From contig JBCBBJ010000009.1 of NCBI GenBank assembly GCA_038531745.1, positions 75,218-139,217 of the forward strand: DNA of 64,000 nt. Direction: 5' to 3'. A model generated the notes under the pieces. The model worked only from the letters and a program-made list of their open reading frames with translations, made no database searches and had not been told where the DNA came from. Of this stretch, positions 62,168 to 64,000 are shown one piece after another; within the stretch, counting starts at the first letter, position 1; each line of letters begins with the position of its first letter. This DNA is from CALLPQ01 sp038531745 (GTDB lineage Bacteria; Pseudomonadota; Alphaproteobacteria; Caulobacterales; Parvularculaceae). A program made the position numbers and the translations under genes.

Positions 62168-62269
62168 TTAGACAAGCCCGCTGGAAATCTCGCTAATCAC
62201 ATAGGCCGCTGGCAGAAAGCTCAACGCAACAACCATAATTGCCGACAATTTTTGTACTGATGATCTCAT
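62168..62269 (-). CDS. 33-residue hydrophobic peptide, small paralogue 2
   Basis: ATG at 62269 preceded by GGAGAGAAGAA; stop at 62168-62170. The product starts MRSSVQKL, continues SAIMVVALSFLPAAYVIS and ends EISSGLV. It matches the product of 61781-61882 in length and in the spaced residues S-A-I-x-V, F-x-P-A-x-Y, S-x-I-x-S-G. A longer frame reaches 62401 but the Shine-Dalgarno and the paralogy fix the start. Function unknown; the gene pair has independent terminators, so each is likely transcribed separately. Confidence 0.75.
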   Translation of the reverse strand: MRSSVQKLSAIMVVALSFLPAAYVISEISSGLV

Positions 62270-62675
62270 TTCTTCTCTCCAATTTAACCGTGTTCGGTGG
62301 GCTATGCCGCCCGCCTGATAACCATGATTTAGACACCCCTCGGTCCCAATTAAATGCATTGAAGACTGCACCGATCGCAGCAAACAATCCATTCGTCGCA
62401 TTGATAGTTAGTGCCCTCTGCTCACCGCATCCGCGGCGCATTTCATCGACGGGCGACCTTTTGAGGTCTTGTCCCGGCACCGGGCACACCCGTTTCGCGC
62501 ACACCCAGGGTGCTCGTCAGACGCGGTTACATGTCAATCCAGGCCGAACAACGGGCCCCCCCGCGCCTTTGGACTTGAACGGGGCGGCAAAATACGGCTT
62601 TTTATACCTCTCACAGGGAGTATAGCGGCGCCAAACCCGCGCGCCTTGCCCGGCCCTTCATAAGGAGACGACCCC
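62270..62675. other. 406-bp stretch without a supportable gene
   Basis: The region between small gene 2 and the TerC gene holds the presumed divergent promoters of both and AAGGAG just before the TerC start. I see no RNA gene, repeat or protein-coding frame that I can support. An antisense frame crossing 62193-62504 has no Shine-Dalgarno and mostly shadows small gene 2. Confidence 0.5.
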
Positions 62676-63500
62676 ATGGCGGAGCTATTCACGCTGCCCA
62701 ACCTCTTCACCCTTCTGATGCTGATCCTGCTCCAGGCCGTGCTCGGGTTCGACAATCTGCTTTATATTTCCATTGAATCCTCCCGGGTGGAGGAAAGCAA
62801 ACAACAGATGGTGCGCCGGCTCGGTATCGGGATTGCAATTGCGCTCCGGCTCATCCTGCTGGTTGTTGTGGTGCAGTTAATCCAGTCCCTGCAGGAGCCG
62901 TTTTTCAGTATCCATGCCGGGTCCTTTATTGACGGCGAATTCAACTTTCAGTCGGTTGTCTCCATCCTCGGCGGCGGCTTTATCATGTACACGGCACTCA
63001 AAGAGATCATGCATCTATTGGCGGTGGAGCATATCGAGCACACCGAAGGCCACGCGACCAAATCGGTATTTGGGGCCATCGCCATGATTGTCACGATGAA
63101 CCTTATTTTTTCATTCGACAGCCTGTTGTCCGCGATTGCGTTGACCGATGTTGTGCCGGTCATGGCGACAGCCATCATCATTAGCGGGATCATGATGATC
63201 GTGCTGGCCGACGGGGTGTCGGCGTTTTTGAAGGCCAATCGAAATTTTGAGGTAATTGGCCTGTTTATCCTGTTCATTGTTGGCATCTTGCTGATCACGG
63301 AGGGGGGGCACCTCGCCCATCTGAAATTGTTTGGCTATCCCGTGGATGCGATGTCGAAATCGAGTTTCTATTTCGTGATCTTTGTCATGGTGATCGTTTC
63401 GGTGGTGCAAAGCCGTTATCGCACGAAGCTTGATCGGCAGCGTAAGCGCGAATTGAAAGTCCCGGACGCGCAGAACCCGGCCGCAACCCGCGCCCATTGA
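62676..63500 (+). CDS. TerC family membrane protein
   Basis: 274 residues; ATG after AAGGAGACGACCCC. About seven membrane helices. The family pattern is LLQAVLGFDNLLYISIESSRV, a second charged intramembrane segment MTMNLIFSFDSLLSAIAL (read NLIFSFDSLLSAIAL) and VIGLFILFIVGILLITEGGHL. TerC/Alx proteins are linked to tellurium resistance, pH and manganese export and loading of exported metalloenzymes; the two Asp-containing helices fit a metal route. The epimerase gene starts in a one-base overlap with its stop. Confidence 0.88.
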   Translation: MAELFTLPNLFTLLMLILLQAVLGFDNLLYISIESSRVEESKQQMVRRLGIGIAIALRLILLVVVVQLIQSLQEPFFSIHAGSFIDGEFNFQSVVSILGGGFIMYTALKEIMHLLAVEHIEHTEGHATKSVFGAIAMIVTMNLIFSFDSLLSAIALTDVVPVMATAIIISGIMMIVLADGVSAFLKANRNFEVIGLFILFIVGILLITEGGHLAHLKLFGYPVDAMSKSSFYFVIFVMVIVSVVQSRYRTKLDRQRKRELKVPDAQNPAATRAH

Positions 63501-64000
63501 TGGTCAACCATCTCCATTGCGTTGGGTATGGGTATACGGCGCGGGCCGTCGCCCGCCGTCTTGATCGAAACCGGTGGACCGTGAGTGGTACTACCCGCGA
63601 TGGCGCGCGCGCCGCGGCACTCCGGCAAGACGAGGTGAAACCCGTTTTGTGGCCGGATGACGCCGCGAGCGCAGCGGCGGCCAGCCATTTGTTAATCTCG
63701 GTACCGCCATCGAAACCGGACCAAGAGACTACAGCACCGTGCCCCGCGCTCGGGGCGCTGGCACCCCTCATGGCTGATGCGCCCGGCGTGCGCTGGATCG
63801 GTTATCTGTCATCTAACGGGGTTTATGGCGACCATGGGGGCGGCTGGGTCGACGAGGACACACCGGCGAACCCAACAACACCGCGCGGTCGCCGGCGCCT
63901 CGCAGCGGAGACGGCGTGGCGCGATTTTACCCGGACACAACCGATGCCCGTCGAGGCCACCATCTTGCGGCTTCCAGGCATTTACGGCCCCGGCCGCAGC
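63500..64000 (+). CDS. NAD-dependent epimerase/dehydratase-like protein, cut by right edge
   Basis: 167 codons visible from an ATG that shares a base with the TerC stop (TGATG). The Rossmann loop is CVGYGYTARAVARRL, followed by WTVSGTTRD, then LLISVPPSKP, and the catalytic-side strand WIGYLSSNGVYGDHGGGWVDE, with LRLPGIYGPGRS at the edge. This layout, with a shortened GxGxxA loop, matches YeeZ-like SDR proteins. The substrate is unknown. The missing C-terminus lies beyond the window. Confidence 0.82.
   Translation, partial: MVNHLHCVGYGYTARAVARRLDRNRWTVSGTTRDGARAAALRQDEVKPVLWPDDAASAAAASHLLISVPPSKPDQETTAPCPALGALAPLMADAPGVRWIGYLSSNGVYGDHGGGWVDEDTPANPTTPRGRRRLAAETAWRDFTRTQPMPVEATILRLPGIYGPGRS

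Noticed and set aside
62193..62504. Minus-strand 103-codon frame overlapping small gene 2 in another frame
   Set aside because: No Shine-Dalgarno, no stable composition pattern, and it overlaps the better supported 33-codon paralogue.

Overview
The window looks like chromosomal DNA of a Gram-negative alphaproteobacterium. The evidence is a CobT-type cobaltochelatase subunit, a PhaR-type polyhydroxyalkanoate regulator next to phaA and phaB, the tsaB-rimI-fur block, comEC divergent from gltX followed by gltA, a DUF5930-like M23 peptidase overlapping a bactofilin, and lipopolysaccharide and outer-membrane genes (kdsB, an O-antigen ligase, bamB). I cannot fix the order from sequence alone. I see no rRNA, tRNA, CRISPR array, transposase, integrase or phage module. 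Most genes are housekeeping and densely packed, with several ATGA-type overlaps.

Layout. 1-4.2 kb: an amidohydrolase cut by the left edge, divergent from a blaI/blaR1-like pair. 4.4-7.2 kb (minus): metG, an orphan small gene and an alkA-type glycosylase. 7.4-10.3 kb (plus): cobT and an exported esterase-like protein. 10.4-14.3 kb (minus): der, bamB and a membrane-anchored TPR protein, divergent from a lipocalin lipoprotein. 15.1-18.5 kb (minus): a giant AsmA/YhdP-like protein. 18.7-24.0 kb (plus): a one-cysteine PrxQ, a DUF455 ferritin-like protein, an M23 peptidase, a bactofilin and pyruvate kinase. 24.1-27.3 kb (minus): comEC, a small coupled ORF and ung. 27.5-30.4 kb (plus): gltX and gltA. 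30.5-33.2 kb: a cNMP-domain/thioredoxin-reductase-like fusion and a secreted DUF1223 protein. 33.3-35.1 kb (minus): tsaB-rimI-fur. 35.3-36.7 kb: MAPEG protein and nitrilase. 36.8-39.7 kb: phaR divergent from phaA-phaB with a palindromic candidate operator between them. 39.8-45.4 kb: thrS, O-antigen ligase, GT2 and ferredoxin-NADP reductase. 45.4-48.3 kb: TraB-like lipoprotein, HNH endonuclease with a structured leader, second GT2. 48.3-50.7 kb: azoR-pirin divergent from a LysR gene, with a perfect 12-bp-arm palindrome over the LysR start. 50.8-52.9 kb: a two-gene accessory cassette of an unknown protein and a leaderless subtilisin. 53-59.2 kb: rsmD, a lipoprotein methyltransferase, an acyl-CoA dehydrogenase, a DUF427 protein, tadA, rluB-type synthase, a DUF4169 protein and a metallophosphoesterase. 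59.4-61.7 kb: galE-vanZ-kdsB. 61.7-62.3 kb: two unannotated paralogous 33-residue hydrophobic peptides, each with its own terminator. 62.7 kb to the end: a TerC protein and an NAD-dependent epimerase cut by the right edge.

The most unusual items are the twin 33-residue peptides (61781-61882 and 62168-62269, minus), the orphan protein plus intracellular-type subtilisin cassette (50791-52923), the thioredoxin-reductase-like fusion lacking the redox CxxC, and the BlaR1-like protein carrying an Asp-Leu repeat, a long charged helix and a Pro-rich tail where a penicillin sensor would be. The regulatory reads best supported directly by sequence are the palindromes at phaR/phaA and at the LysR/azoR locus, and three rho-independent terminators.
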